Assembly (NCBI GenBank): GCA_002410555.1 | Contig: DHSR01000057.1 | Location: forward strand, 486 to 47,232 | DNA length: 46,747 nucleotides | From: Bacteroidales bacterium UBA5281 | GTDB lineage: Bacteria; Bacteroidota; Bacteroidia; Bacteroidales; Lentimicrobiaceae | Reading direction: 5' to 3' | Shown here: positions 15,356-23,818 of the stretch, piece by piece | Position numbering within the stretch: position 1 is the first letter of the stretch | How the letters are laid out: each line of letters begins with the position of its first letter | Position numbers and translations under genes: made by a program | The notes under the pieces: model-generated | The model's input: the letters and a program-made list of their open reading frames with translations, nothing else | Told to the model about the DNA's origin: nothing | Databases searched by the model: none

Positions 15356-16498
15356 TCAACTAATCCAATCTAAATAATTCTCCGGATGAATCACCTGAAA
15401 ACTGCTTTCCGGATAGGCCTTTGTCCATGCGGGGGGAACACGCACGGTTTTGGTGGGGTTCCATTTAATTTCATAAGCCATCAACTTTCCTCCTGATTCT
15501 TCTATCCAGTCGATTTCCTGTTGTTCATAAGTCCGCCAAAAGAAATTAGTCATCTGTTTGTTTGTATAGCTCTGATACTTAACCCGTTCTGCAAGTACAT
15601 AATTCTCCCAAAGTTCGCCGGCATCATTGCGAATGGATAGTGGATTAAAATTCCTGATCAACGCATTGCGAATACCATTGTCATAAAAATACCATCTGTT
15701 GGTTTTGGTAATTTCACTCCTGAGGTTACGACTGAAACCCGGTAATTTGTAAATCACAAACACCTTAGACAAAAGGTCAAGATATTTTTCAACGGTATTG
15801 CGACTCATGGCGAGCTGTCTGCCCAATTCATCCAGCGAAATTTCCTTCCCAATCTGGAATGCAATTAAACGCAGCAGATCGAACATTTTATCCGAATTAC
15901 GAATACCATCAAATTCAAGGATATCCTTCAATAAGTAGGCATCTGCCATCTCATTCAGATAGGTGGCCTTCTCCTGGTTGGATGGCAAATGAACCAGTTC
16001 GGGATAGCAACCATAAATCAACCTTTCTTCCAATTTTGCCCTGGTTTGCACCATACTTTCATTTGTCGAATACTCCATCTGCGCCAGGGGAAACAATTTG
16101 AAGGTATATTTCCTGCCTGTCAGTGGCTCGCCCGACTTGTTCGCTAAATCAAATACTGACGACCCCGTTGCAATAACTTTCAGGCCTTCAATAGAGTCAA
16201 CCATAAGTTTCAGAATTTGACCGATACCCTCCACTTTTTGGGCCTCATCCACAATGAGCAACTTCTTATCGCCCAGCAATCGCTTATAATTTTCGGCGGT
16301 GCGCTGAGCCAACAGTGCCTGAACGGCCATATCTTCACCATTTAAAAATACATAGGGCTCATGAATAGAATTCTCAATCAAATAATTGAGCAACAATGTT
16401 TTGCCCACGCGTCGGGCACCAAGCAGTACAACTACTTTGTTTGGCTGCAGCTTTTTTATGATTGATTCTTCGATAGCCCTGCGGATATAAGTGTTCAT
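15356..16498 (-). CDS. AAA_14-DUF4143 ATPase fused to PD-(D/E)XK-like domain, copy 2
   Basis: 380 residues, homologous along its whole length to the product of 9216-10361. Walker A is GARRVGKT (27-34), Walker B LLIVDEAQ (D84, E85), ATGSS near 110. A winged-helix region (about 222-250, DELGRQLAMSRNTVEKYL) is followed by SRNLRSEI. The C-terminal domain keeps a complete PD-(D/E)XK pattern: E298 (LWEN), E328-I-D330 and E343-I-K345, so it could be an active nuclease. The biological role of the family is unknown. The start ATG is well placed after a TAAATTTG element. Direct repeats specific to this gene flank it closely on both sides. Confidence 0.92.
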   Translation of the reverse strand: MNTYIRRAIEESIIKKLQPNKVVVLLGARRVGKTLLLNYLIENSIHEPYVFLNGEDMAVQALLAQRTAENYKRLLGDKKLLIVDEAQKVEGIGQILKLMVDSIEGLKVIATGSSVFDLANKSGEPLTGRKYTFKLFPLAQMEYSTNESMVQTRAKLEERLIYGCYPELVHLPSNQEKATYLNEMADAYLLKDILEFDGIRNSDKMFDLLRLIAFQIGKEISLDELGRQLAMSRNTVEKYLDLLSKVFVIYKLPGFSRNLRSEITKTNRWYFYDNGIRNALIRNFNPLSIRNDAGELWENYVLAERVKYQSYTNKQMTNFFWRTYEQQEIDWIEESGGKLMAYEIKWNPTKTVRVPPAWTKAYPESSFQVIHPENYLDWIS

Positions 16499-16518
16499 TT
16501 TGTCTGTTTTTTATGATA

Positions 16519-16526
16519 CAAATTTA
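16519..16526 (-). promoter_or_regulatory. -7 promoter element of ATPase gene copy 2
   Basis: The minus strand reads TAAATTTG, an exact TAnnTTTG, 20 bases before the ATG. No clear -33 TTTG was found. The upstream direct repeat starts 27 bases further upstream. Confidence 0.6.
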
Positions 16527-16552
16527 ATGAATAAAAACATCTATTGAATTAT

Positions 16553-16601
16553 TTCGGCAAAATTCCGTCAGTATGATGAAGGAATTAGTATGAATTCCTT
16601 T
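16553..16601. repeat. Upstream direct repeat of the second ATPase gene
   Basis: 49 bp beginning TTCGGCAAAATTCCGTCAGT, the partner of 15300-15348 in the same orientation. It contains inverted AAGGAATT/AATTCCTTT half-sites around AGTATG, a possible dimeric binding site. Confidence 0.88.
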
Positions 16602-16631
16602 AATTCGCGAAACACTTCTTCTGCTTCCCAA

Positions 16632-16690
16632 TTCATTTTCCCCGGGAAAATGCCTGATCGCTTTTTCTTTGACTTTATCTGAATAAATCC
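16632..16690. repeat. CCCGGG hairpin element at the end of the epimerase gene
   Basis: CATTTTCCCCGGGAAAATGC is an inverted repeat (16634-16652). It continues as ATCGCTTTTTCTTTGACTTT, parallel to CGCTTTATCTTTGGCTTTAGCC at 10614-10635. Its right side contains the stop codon of the TIGR01777-type gene (16675-16677). Confidence 0.55.
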
Positions 16691-17526
16691 CCAAATGCCT
16701 TCTTCAAATCCGGATAGCGAAATTCAAAACCCTCATTGAGCAGCCTTTCGGGTAGCACCTTTTGGCCGGAGGTGAGCGAAGTGGCACCTTCTCCATAAGC
16801 CAGTCGCAGCCCAAATGCCGGAATGGGCATAACTGCCGGCCGGTTCAGTGCGGCGCCCAGCTCTTTGGTAAACAATGCATTATCGGTAATCTGCGGGGCG
16901 GTAAGATTGAAAATTCCATCCAGTTTTTTTTCGATTACAAAACGGTATGCCTGCATCAGATCCTCGATGTGAATCCATGAAAAACCCTGCTTTCCACCTG
17001 CTATGGGACCACCCAGCCCCAATTTAAATGGAGGCAACATTTGTTGTAAAGCACCTCCATCTCTGGCTAAAACCACCCCAAAGCGGAAAATGGCCACTTT
17101 TGTCAGATGCCGGGCAGCAAGAGCTTCGGCTTCCCAACGCTGGCAGACTTCTGAAAGAAATCCTTCCGCCAGATGTCCATCTTTTTCGGTATTTACAGCA
17201 CCATCGGCATATATGCCTACCGCAGAAGTGGAAATAAACAATTCAGGCTTCTTCTTTGCCAGCTCCATGGCATGAACCAAAAGGTAGGTAGTGTTTATCC
17301 GGCTATTCAAGATTGCCTTTTTATGCGCTTTCGTCCATCGGGCAACAATAGGTGCACCAGCCAAATGTATTACTACATCAGCCTGCTCCATTTTTTCGGC
17401 CAACGTTTGCTGGCTGCCTTCAAAATCATTGCGGTCAAGAGAAACAACGACATCATTCTGGTTTTCAAACATTCGGTTCAGGTGGGTACCTACCAATCCG
17501 GAAGCACCGCTAATTAATATATTCAT
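16675..17526 (-). CDS. TIGR01777-family NAD-dependent epimerase/oxidoreductase (YfcH-like)
   Basis: 283 residues. The Rossmann start is ISGASGLVGTHLNRMF (GxxGxxG). VIHLAGAPIVARWTKAHK matches the TIGR01777 signature, and STSAVGIY provides the SDR-type Ser and Tyr, although the classical YxxxK lysine is not obvious. The C-terminus contains VLPERLLNEGFEFRYPDLKKA, which is typical of this family. The reaction is not established; homologues occur near cell-envelope genes in many bacteria. It is transcribed divergently from mutA. The stop codon falls within an intergenic repeat. Confidence 0.9.
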   Translation of the reverse strand: MNILISGASGLVGTHLNRMFENQNDVVVSLDRNDFEGSQQTLAEKMEQADVVIHLAGAPIVARWTKAHKKAILNSRINTTYLLVHAMELAKKKPELFISTSAVGIYADGAVNTEKDGHLAEGFLSEVCQRWEAEALAARHLTKVAIFRFGVVLARDGGALQQMLPPFKLGLGGPIAGGKQGFSWIHIEDLMQAYRFVIEKKLDGIFNLTAPQITDNALFTKELGAALNRPAVMPIPAFGLRLAYGEGATSLTSGQKVLPERLLNEGFEFRYPDLKKAFGDLFR

Positions 17527-17619
17527 ATATAGAAAATTTAATTTGTCGATGATGAAAGAACTTTTATCTTTTGGTTAGACTTTTTAGCAGTATTGACTTT
17601 CCAAACATAAAAAAACCCT

Positions 17620-17627
17620 TACCTTTG
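17620..17627 (+). promoter_or_regulatory. -7 promoter element of mutA
   Basis: TACCTTTG, an exact TAnnTTTG match. TTGACTTT lies upstream at 17593, with spacing longer than the usual ~20 bases. The predicted leader is about 80 nt. I saw no cobalamin riboswitch-like structure in it. Confidence 0.55.
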
Positions 17628-17714
17628 CAACCTCTTTGAGCGTTTGGATTTAAAGAAGAAACAAGACCTGTTCCAAAAAGTTTTAATAATTGGAATTCAC
17701 AATATTAGCCAGTA

Positions 17715-19607
17715 ATGGATATACAAGACAAAAAAAACAAACAAGTGCGATTGTTCGATGAATTTCCGGGCATAGACACCCAGGCATGGGAGAGCAAAAT
17801 TACCGAAGATCTGAAAGGGGCAGATTACGAGAAGAAACTCATATGGAAAACCAATGAGGGTTTTGCTGTAAAGCCTTATTACCGGGCAGAAGACCTGAGT
17901 CCGTTAAATGGTCAGGTGGATCTTTTACCCGGACAATTTCCTTACCTCAGGGGAACCAAACCTACGGGAAATGACTGGCGCATCTGTCAGAGTATTGACA
18001 CCGCATCCATTACAGAGGCCAACCATCAGGCGGTTGAAGCTATCGAAAAAGGTGCCACGGCAGTCTCGCTGAATGCTTCCGGTGTTAAATCGGCCTCCGA
18101 TGCGGATAACCTGCTAAAAAACATTGATTTATCTAAAGTCTGGGTTAACCTGAACTCAGCAAGCAGCTATAATGAGTTGTTGGGCTATTTAAATTCCAAA
18201 CAGCTTGATGAAGCATACCTTACCTTTGATTTCGACCCAATCAGCTACGCGCTGCTGAAAGGTAATTTCCATACTTCCGAAAAAGAAGATATGGCAGAAG
18301 CCGCAGCATTGCTAAAAAATGCAGTGGGTAAAATACCTCATCTCCGGGGAATTACAGTTAATGCGCACTTTTTTCACAATGCAGGAGCCACACTTACTCA
18401 GGAACTGGGCTATTCCCTTGCAGCAGGTAATGAATACCTTGCAACTCTTACCAGCAATGGATTAAGTATTGATGAAGTTGCCCCTAAAATTATCTTCACC
18501 TTTGCTACCGGCAGCAATTATTTTATGGAAATTGCCAAACTTCGCGCTGCCCGTATGTTGTGGGCACGGATTGTGGAACAATATAATCCTAAGAATGAGT
18601 GTAGTGCTAAAATGAGAATTCATTCAGTAACGGCTAACTGGAATAAAACCATTTATGATCCTTATGTAAATGTATTGCGTTCCACCACTGAAGCTATGTC
18701 GGCAGCTCTGGGAGGTGCAGATATGATTACTGTGTTGCCATTTGATTATGTATATAAGGATGCAGATGGGTTTTCACAACGCATAGCCCGCAACCAACAG
18801 ATTATTCTGAAAGAAGAATCAAGTCTGGATAAAGTAGCTGATCCTGCTGCAGGTTCCTATTATGTTGAAAATCTCACGGCATCCATGGCTGATGCTGCCT
18901 GGAAAATCTTCCTCGAAACCGAAGAGGCCGGCGGCATGATTGCATCAGTTAAAGCCGGAACGGTGCAGCAAAAAGTAGCTGAAAGTGCCAAAAAGCGGCG
19001 TGATGATGTTGCTACACGTAAGATGGTATTGCTGGGAACAAATCAATACCCCAATCTTGGGGAAAATATGCTTGAAAAAATTCAGGTTACTGAAGAAGAA
19101 GAGGTAGAAGCCAATGATCCGGTACCGGCATTCAAGACTATGGATACTTTCAGGGCTGCCGATGAATTTGAAGATCTGCGACTGGCTACCGAAATATATG
19201 AAATGGAAGAAGGCAAACGTCCTGTGGTATTCCTGCTGACCATAGGCAATCTGGCCATGCGCAAGGCCCGGGCCGGATTCAGTACCAACTTCTTTGGTGT
19301 AGCCGGTTATAAAGTAATAGACAATGCAGGATTTGGTTCAGTGATTGAAGGCGTTAATGCCGCGTTATCAGCAAATCCCGATATTGTAGTCATCTGCAGC
19401 AGCGATGAAGAATATGTTGAGATTGCTCCGGAAGTAAGCAGCGCATTGAAAGCCGCCAAAGAGAACATTCAGGTGGTGGTTGCCGGTTACCCCAAAGATA
19501 TCATCGAATCGCTTAAAGCAGCCGGGGTGGATGAATTTATTCATGTGCGCACCAATGTACTGGAAACATTGTATGCTTTTCAGCAGAAGCTGGGAGTGAT
19601 GTTGTAG
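17715..19607 (+). CDS. mutA: Methylmalonyl-CoA mutase small (beta) subunit
   Basis: 630 residues. Non-catalytic partner of MutB in the heterodimeric, adenosylcobalamin-dependent enzyme that interconverts succinyl-CoA and methylmalonyl-CoA in the propionate pathway. The TIM-barrel half includes PYLRGTKPTGNDWRICQSID, ATGSNYFMEIAKLRAARMLW and RIARNQQIILKEESSLDKV, then DPAAGSYYVENL. The C-terminal B12-fold domain (about 490-630) lacks the DxHxxG cobalamin-binding signature, which marks it as the small subunit. mutB follows after 138 bp on the same strand, in the usual order. Confidence 0.96.
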   Translation: MDIQDKKNKQVRLFDEFPGIDTQAWESKITEDLKGADYEKKLIWKTNEGFAVKPYYRAEDLSPLNGQVDLLPGQFPYLRGTKPTGNDWRICQSIDTASITEANHQAVEAIEKGATAVSLNASGVKSASDADNLLKNIDLSKVWVNLNSASSYNELLGYLNSKQLDEAYLTFDFDPISYALLKGNFHTSEKEDMAEAAALLKNAVGKIPHLRGITVNAHFFHNAGATLTQELGYSLAAGNEYLATLTSNGLSIDEVAPKIIFTFATGSNYFMEIAKLRAARMLWARIVEQYNPKNECSAKMRIHSVTANWNKTIYDPYVNVLRSTTEAMSAALGGADMITVLPFDYVYKDADGFSQRIARNQQIILKEESSLDKVADPAAGSYYVENLTASMADAAWKIFLETEEAGGMIASVKAGTVQQKVAESAKKRRDDVATRKMVLLGTNQYPNLGENMLEKIQVTEEEEVEANDPVPAFKTMDTFRAADEFEDLRLATEIYEMEEGKRPVVFLLTIGNLAMRKARAGFSTNFFGVAGYKVIDNAGFGSVIEGVNAALSANPDIVVICSSDEEYVEIAPEVSSALKAAKENIQVVVAGYPKDIIESLKAAGVDEFIHVRTNVLETLYAFQQKLGVML

Positions 19608-19642
19608 ATTGCAGATTGCAGATTGCAGATTTTAGATTGTGG
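19607..19642. repeat. Heptamer tandem repeat between mutA and mutB
   Basis: GATTGCA occurs three times in a row, followed by degenerate GATTTTA, GATTGTG and GATTAAT units. It begins at the last base of the mutA stop codon. The same heptamer follows the mutB stop codon (21881 on). Confidence 0.8.
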
Positions 19643-19745
19643 ATTAATATCTAAACCTGGATCAATATCCGAAGTAAAAATCTTAAGGAGCCAAATCCGA
19701 AATCTGAAATTAAAAAAAATTGAGTTTAAAAATTAATCAAAAGAT

Positions 19746-21881
19746 ATGCGTCCCGATTTTAAAAATGTAAAACTGAGGTCGTTCGATAAATCAGCCAATA
19801 TAAGTTCTGAACAGGGCAAGGATTGGATGACTACCGAGCAAATCCCTGTGAAGCCTGTATTTACAGCAACTGACCTTGATAAGATGGAGCATCTGAATTA
19901 TGCTGCCGGCATTGCGCCTTATTTGCGGGGGCCATACAGTACCATGTATGTGATGCGACCCTGGACTGTACGGCAATATGCTGGTTTTTCCACAGCCGAG
20001 GAGAGCAATGCTTTTTATAGGCGCAACCTGGCAGCCGGTCAAAAAGGGCTTTCCGTAGCTTTCGACCTGGCTACACACCGTGGTTACGATTCGGATCATG
20101 AACGTGTAGTTGGTGATGTGGGCAAAGCCGGGGTGGCCATCGATTCCATCCTTGACATGAAGATTCTGTTCGATCAGATTCCACTTGATAAGATGTCGGT
20201 TTCCATGACCATGAACGGTGCAGTGCTGCCAATTCTGGCTTTTTACATTGTGGCTGCTGAGGAGCAGGGTGTTTCACTGGAACAACTTACCGGAACCATT
20301 CAGAACGACATTCTGAAAGAGTTTATGGTACGCAATACTTATATTTATCCACCTGTGCCAAGCATGAGAGTTATCGCGGATATTTTTGAATTCACTTCAC
20401 AAAAAATGAAGAAGTTCAATTCTATTTCCATCAGCGGTTACCACATGCAGGAAGCCGGAGCCACCAACGACATCGAGCTGGCTTACACCCTGGCCGACGG
20501 TCTGGAATACCTACGCACCGGAATTCAGGCCGGCATTCCCGTGGATGCTTTTGCTCCAAGACTTTCGTTTTTCTGGGGCATTGGCATGAATCACTTTATG
20601 GAAATTGCCAAAATGCGCGCTGCGCGGCTGCTCTGGGCTAAAATTGTGAAGCAGTTCAACCCGAAAAACGAGAAGTCAATGGCGCTGCGCACCCATTCCC
20701 AGACTTCGGGATGGAGCCTCACTGAGCAGGATCCGTTCAACAATATCACCCGCACAGCCGTGGAGGCTTTGGCTGCTGCACTGGGTCATACCCAGAGTTT
20801 GCACACCAATGCACTGGATGAGGCCATTGCACTGCCAACAGATTTTTCTGCACGCATCGCACGTAACACACAAATATATCTTCAGGAAGAAACCAACATC
20901 AATCGCGTGGTGGATCCCTGGGCAGGCTCCTATTACGTGGAATCGCTTACGCATGAATTGGCGCATAAAGCCTGGCAACTGATTGAAGAAGTGGAAGAGT
21001 TGGGCGGTATGGCCAAAGCCATTGAAACCGGGGTTCCCAAAATGCGGATTGAAGAGGCTGCAGCCCGTAAACAGGCACGCATTGACTCAAAACGCGATAC
21101 CATTGTGGGCGTGAATAAGTACCGCCTCTCCAAAGAAGATCCGATTGATACCCTTGAGGTGGACAATACCGCCGTACGTGAAGCTCAGTTGAAACGCCTG
21201 GCTGACCTACGCGCCAATCGCAACAGCGAAGAGGTACAACAAGCATTGGATGCATTAACCCGTTCGGCCGAAACCGGCGAAGGTAACCTGCTGGCACTGG
21301 CCATCGATGCCGCCCGTAAACGCGCTTCGCTGGGTGAAATTTCAATGGCCCTTGAAAAAGTTTATGGAAGGTACAAAGCCGTGATACGTTCAATTTCAGG
21401 AGTTTACTCCTCAGAATCACAAGAAGACGACAGTTTTAAGAAAGCCAGTGAAATGGCCGATAAGTTTGCTGAAATGGAAGGCCGACGTCCACGCATCATG
21501 ATTGCAAAGATGGGTCAGGACGGACATGACCGGGGTGCAAAAGTAGTGGCTACCGGCTATGCCGATATAGGATTTGATGTAGACATCGGACCTTTATTCC
21601 AGACGCCGGCTGAAGCGGCCCGTCAGGCAGTGGAAAACGATGTGCACGTGCTTGGTGTTTCCAGCCTTGCAGCAGGGCACAAAACCCTGGTTCCTCAGGT
21701 GATCGAAGAGCTTAAAAAGCTGGGTCGTGAAGATATCATGGTCATCGTAGGTGGCGTTATTCCGGCTCAGGATTACGACTTTCTTTATCAGGCCGGTGCC
21801 ATGGCGGTTTTTGGACCGGGTACGGTGATTCCCGATGCGGCTATTAAAATGCTTGAAATTATGATTGACGCAAGAAAGTAG
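19746..21881 (+). CDS. mutB: Methylmalonyl-CoA mutase large (alpha) subunit
   Basis: 711 residues, the normal length. Catalytic subunit binding substrate and adenosylcobalamin. The TIM barrel has STMYVMRPWTVRQYAGFST, FDLATHRGYDSDHERVVGDV and ISGYHMQEAGATNDIELAY. The C-terminal cobalamin domain contains DGHDRGAKV (DxHxxG, near residue 593, with the axial His) and GGVIPAQDY. The mutase would serve propionate or succinate fermentation or odd-chain and branched amino-acid breakdown. Neither methylmalonyl-CoA epimerase nor the MeaB chaperone is in the window. The start ATG at 19746 agrees with the family N-terminus. Confidence 0.97.
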   Translation: MRPDFKNVKLRSFDKSANISSEQGKDWMTTEQIPVKPVFTATDLDKMEHLNYAAGIAPYLRGPYSTMYVMRPWTVRQYAGFSTAEESNAFYRRNLAAGQKGLSVAFDLATHRGYDSDHERVVGDVGKAGVAIDSILDMKILFDQIPLDKMSVSMTMNGAVLPILAFYIVAAEEQGVSLEQLTGTIQNDILKEFMVRNTYIYPPVPSMRVIADIFEFTSQKMKKFNSISISGYHMQEAGATNDIELAYTLADGLEYLRTGIQAGIPVDAFAPRLSFFWGIGMNHFMEIAKMRAARLLWAKIVKQFNPKNEKSMALRTHSQTSGWSLTEQDPFNNITRTAVEALAAALGHTQSLHTNALDEAIALPTDFSARIARNTQIYLQEETNINRVVDPWAGSYYVESLTHELAHKAWQLIEEVEELGGMAKAIETGVPKMRIEEAAARKQARIDSKRDTIVGVNKYRLSKEDPIDTLEVDNTAVREAQLKRLADLRANRNSEEVQQALDALTRSAETGEGNLLALAIDAARKRASLGEISMALEKVYGRYKAVIRSISGVYSSESQEDDSFKKASEMADKFAEMEGRRPRIMIAKMGQDGHDRGAKVVATGYADIGFDVDIGPLFQTPAEAARQAVENDVHVLGVSSLAAGHKTLVPQVIEELKKLGREDIMVIVGGVIPAQDYDFLYQAGAMAVFGPGTVIPDAAIKMLEIMIDARK

Positions 21882-21934
21882 GATTGCAGATTAAAACTCT
21901 AATCTCCTTTTCAACCGCGAATTGATTTTTTACC

Positions 21935-21976
21935 CCGGTGATAGTGCCGCCTGAAGTGCTTGCTATCACCGGTTTT
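21935..21976 (+). terminator. Hairpin terminator after mutB
   Basis: CCGGTGATAG (21935-21944) pairs perfectly with CTATCACCGG (21963-21972) across an 18-nt loop, and TTTT follows. It lies 54 bp after the mutB stop. The long stem makes it a good candidate for rho-independent termination, though the T-run is short. Confidence 0.6.
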
Positions 21977-22251
21977 AGAATCACTCCCGGGCATAGTGCG
22001 CGCTTGTAGCGCGAGTCCTTACCGGTTTAAGAATCCTTCCAATCAAGAAGATCTAACAGGTAGGAAGAAAACCTGTTGGTCAGTTTCAAATCACCAATCG
22101 CACTCGGGGCGGCAGGCAACAACTCACACAATGCCATTCCAACCATTGCATTTTACCAACGTCTTGTAAACAGATTAACCATCCATTTGCCGGAATACAA
22201 AATACGGTCAGGAATTTCTTAATTGAACTCAAATTATGGTTGGACATTCAC
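21977..22251. other. Intergenic region with two hairpins, no gene
   Basis: CGCGCT-tgt-AGCGCG (21999-22013) and AACAGGT-9 nt-ACCTGTT (22055-22077) are inverted repeats. AGAAAACCTGTTGGTCA resembles AGAAAACCTTGCCGGTCA in the repeat at the start of the window. A short open frame across this stretch has no protein-like character. Confidence 0.5.
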
Positions 22252-22259
22252 TATATTTG
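22252..22259 (+). promoter_or_regulatory. -7 promoter element of the lipoprotein gene
   Basis: TATATTTG, an exact TAnnTTTG, 17 bases before the ATG at 22277. Confidence 0.6.
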
Positions 22260-22276
22260 TATAAAATATCCGGGTG

Positions 22277-23230
22277 ATGAAATTTGCATACTTTCTTATG
22301 GTGATGGCCATTGTATTGGTGCTTGGCTCATGCGCCACGGTAATAAATCAACCCTTTACCAATGTGTGCATCAATACTGCGAAACCCGTTATAGTTCAAA
22401 CTGAAAATGCGAAATTCAACATTGAACCACCAATGGGGATGATCTATCTCGAGCGGAAGCATCAGACAGCAAAGCTGAATATTTCTGATGATTCTACTAC
22501 GGTGAATTATTTGCTGGAACCAAAAAATTCATGGGCATGGTATGCCAATATTTTTACTTCTTATGGACTGGGTATGCTCATTGACCTGGATAATCCCAGG
22601 CGGTGGGGCTATAGCCGGAATTTATATCTTGCAGCGGATTTGCAACCCATTCCCATATTAAAATCTGCGCCCGACCGAAAACCGGGCAGACTCTATCTGA
22701 ATCTTGAGTTTCCTTATGCCAATCATTTTTCATTGCGTCCTGCCGGGGAAACCCGTCAGCAAACTTTTGGATTTATGGGGGTATTTGCTGGAGCCGGATT
22801 TATGACTTCTGCCACTACCTTTATTGAAGGCGGGGTAGGAGCAGCCATGGACTTTATGCTGCCTTTTCCGGCGGCTGTTGATTACTGGGGGCCTTACACG
22901 GCATCAACCACCAGTTGGGCTCACCTGCTGGCCGGACGTCAGTATAAGCGGTTTACCCTGGGAATGGGGGCACATTTTACCGGAAATCACTGGGGATACC
23001 ACAGCGGCAGCGGTGGATATGAAATTGAAGACCAGCAATTTGATAAAAATTTTTATTACAATGGATTGGGCCCAATCTTTAAGACAACATTTACACCCCG
23101 CCGTAACTTTTATCTCAGTTTGCTTTATAAACCGGTAATATTTCGCTTTAAAGCACCCGGCAGTTACGAACATTTTATCTCCTTTGGGATAGGTTGGCAA
23201 ATTAAGCTGGCTGCGCTGGATTTAAATTAA
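22277..23230 (+). CDS. Predicted lipoprotein of unknown function
   Basis: 317 residues from the ATG at 22277; a GTG directly before it is less likely. A lipoprotein signal with lipobox VLGSC places the mature protein in the envelope. The N-terminal half (ATVINQPFTNVCINTAKPVI through LGMLIDLDNPRRWGYSRNLYL) resembles a recurrent Bacteroidota lipoprotein module. The C-terminal half alternates aromatic and polar residues (HFSLRPAGETRQQTFGFMGV, RRNFYLSLLYKPVIFRF), consistent with beta-barrel or beta-sandwich strands. I cannot name a family or function. It is convergent with the CYTH gene, with 11 bp between stop codons. Confidence 0.75.
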   Translation: MKFAYFLMVMAIVLVLGSCATVINQPFTNVCINTAKPVIVQTENAKFNIEPPMGMIYLERKHQTAKLNISDDSTTVNYLLEPKNSWAWYANIFTSYGLGMLIDLDNPRRWGYSRNLYLAADLQPIPILKSAPDRKPGRLYLNLEFPYANHFSLRPAGETRQQTFGFMGVFAGAGFMTSATTFIEGGVGAAMDFMLPFPAAVDYWGPYTASTTSWAHLLAGRQYKRFTLGMGAHFTGNHWGYHSGSGGYEIEDQQFDKNFYYNGLGPIFKTTFTPRRNFYLSLLYKPVIFRFKAPGSYEHFISFGIGWQIKLAALDLN

Positions 23231-23241
23231 ATCAAATTGAT

Positions 23242-23778
23242 TTATAAGGACTTATTTAAAATATTGGTCTTCAGTAACATATCGCTGTACGAAATGGGCA
23301 CAAGTTCATTTTCTGCTATATCAAATAATTTCATATAGTAAGTGCATTGTTCTTGCAGGGCGTCCCTGCCGATGGTCCCATTTTTATCAATGGCTTCAAT
23401 TTCAACGAAATAACCCAATTCATCTACTTCGTCAATGTGAAATTTAACATTGTCTATAAAGTAAATTTCCCTTTTTTTATTTACCACCACCAGAATCCCC
23501 AGCGCTTTGGTAAGGATTTCCTTTATGGCAGAACCAGCCTGGGTTTTGTAAAGTAAAACTTCCGATGACCTGGGACCGCTTTGATTTTCCCTTTGATAAT
23601 GTATAAGGTGATTTTCAATATTGCCTTCTCTGAGCTTTAATCTGCCTGAATGAACATTAAAGTAGGTATCCGTTTGATAATCAATTCCTTTAAAGGTGGC
23701 TTTAAGCAGGCCCAGAGCTTCACGAATGTGGGTCTGTTTTTTAGTGCCGGCTTTTATTTCGATATTCAGGATGGGCAT
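23242..23778 (-). CDS. CYTH-domain protein (class IV adenylate cyclase-like)
   Basis: 178 residues from the ATG at 23778, where MPILNIEIKAG gives the expected CYTH start. An upstream ATG at 23829 overlaps the PPK2 stop and adds 17 residues of poor character. CYTH enzymes bind triphosphates in a beta-tunnel; visible strands include LKLREGNIENHLIHYQRE, SSEVLLYK, REIYFIDNVKFHIDEVDELG and YFVEIEAID. Class IV adenylate cyclases and thiamine-triphosphatases share this fold, so the substrate is uncertain. The ExExK signature is represented by NIEIK. Its partner upstream is a PPK2 polyphosphate kinase, and CYTH/polyphosphate links are known, so a phosphate-metabolism role is plausible. Confidence 0.85.
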   Translation of the reverse strand: MPILNIEIKAGTKKQTHIREALGLLKATFKGIDYQTDTYFNVHSGRLKLREGNIENHLIHYQRENQSGPRSSEVLLYKTQAGSAIKEILTKALGILVVVNKKREIYFIDNVKFHIDEVDELGYFVEIEAIDKNGTIGRDALQEQCTYYMKLFDIAENELVPISYSDMLLKTNILNKSL

Positions 23779-23818
23779 ATGTTTGAAATTTTCCACTGAT
23801 TTGATTTGAAAATATAAC

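Noticed and set aside
6424..17530. Accessory region as a prophage or insertion-sequence island
   Set aside because: No integrase, transposase, phage structural gene or tRNA attachment site was found; only short non-coding repeats and a duplication.
17527..17714. Cobalamin riboswitch ahead of the B12-dependent mutase
   Set aside because: The leader is about 80 nt and shows no B12-box-like sequence; only a promoter element is visible.
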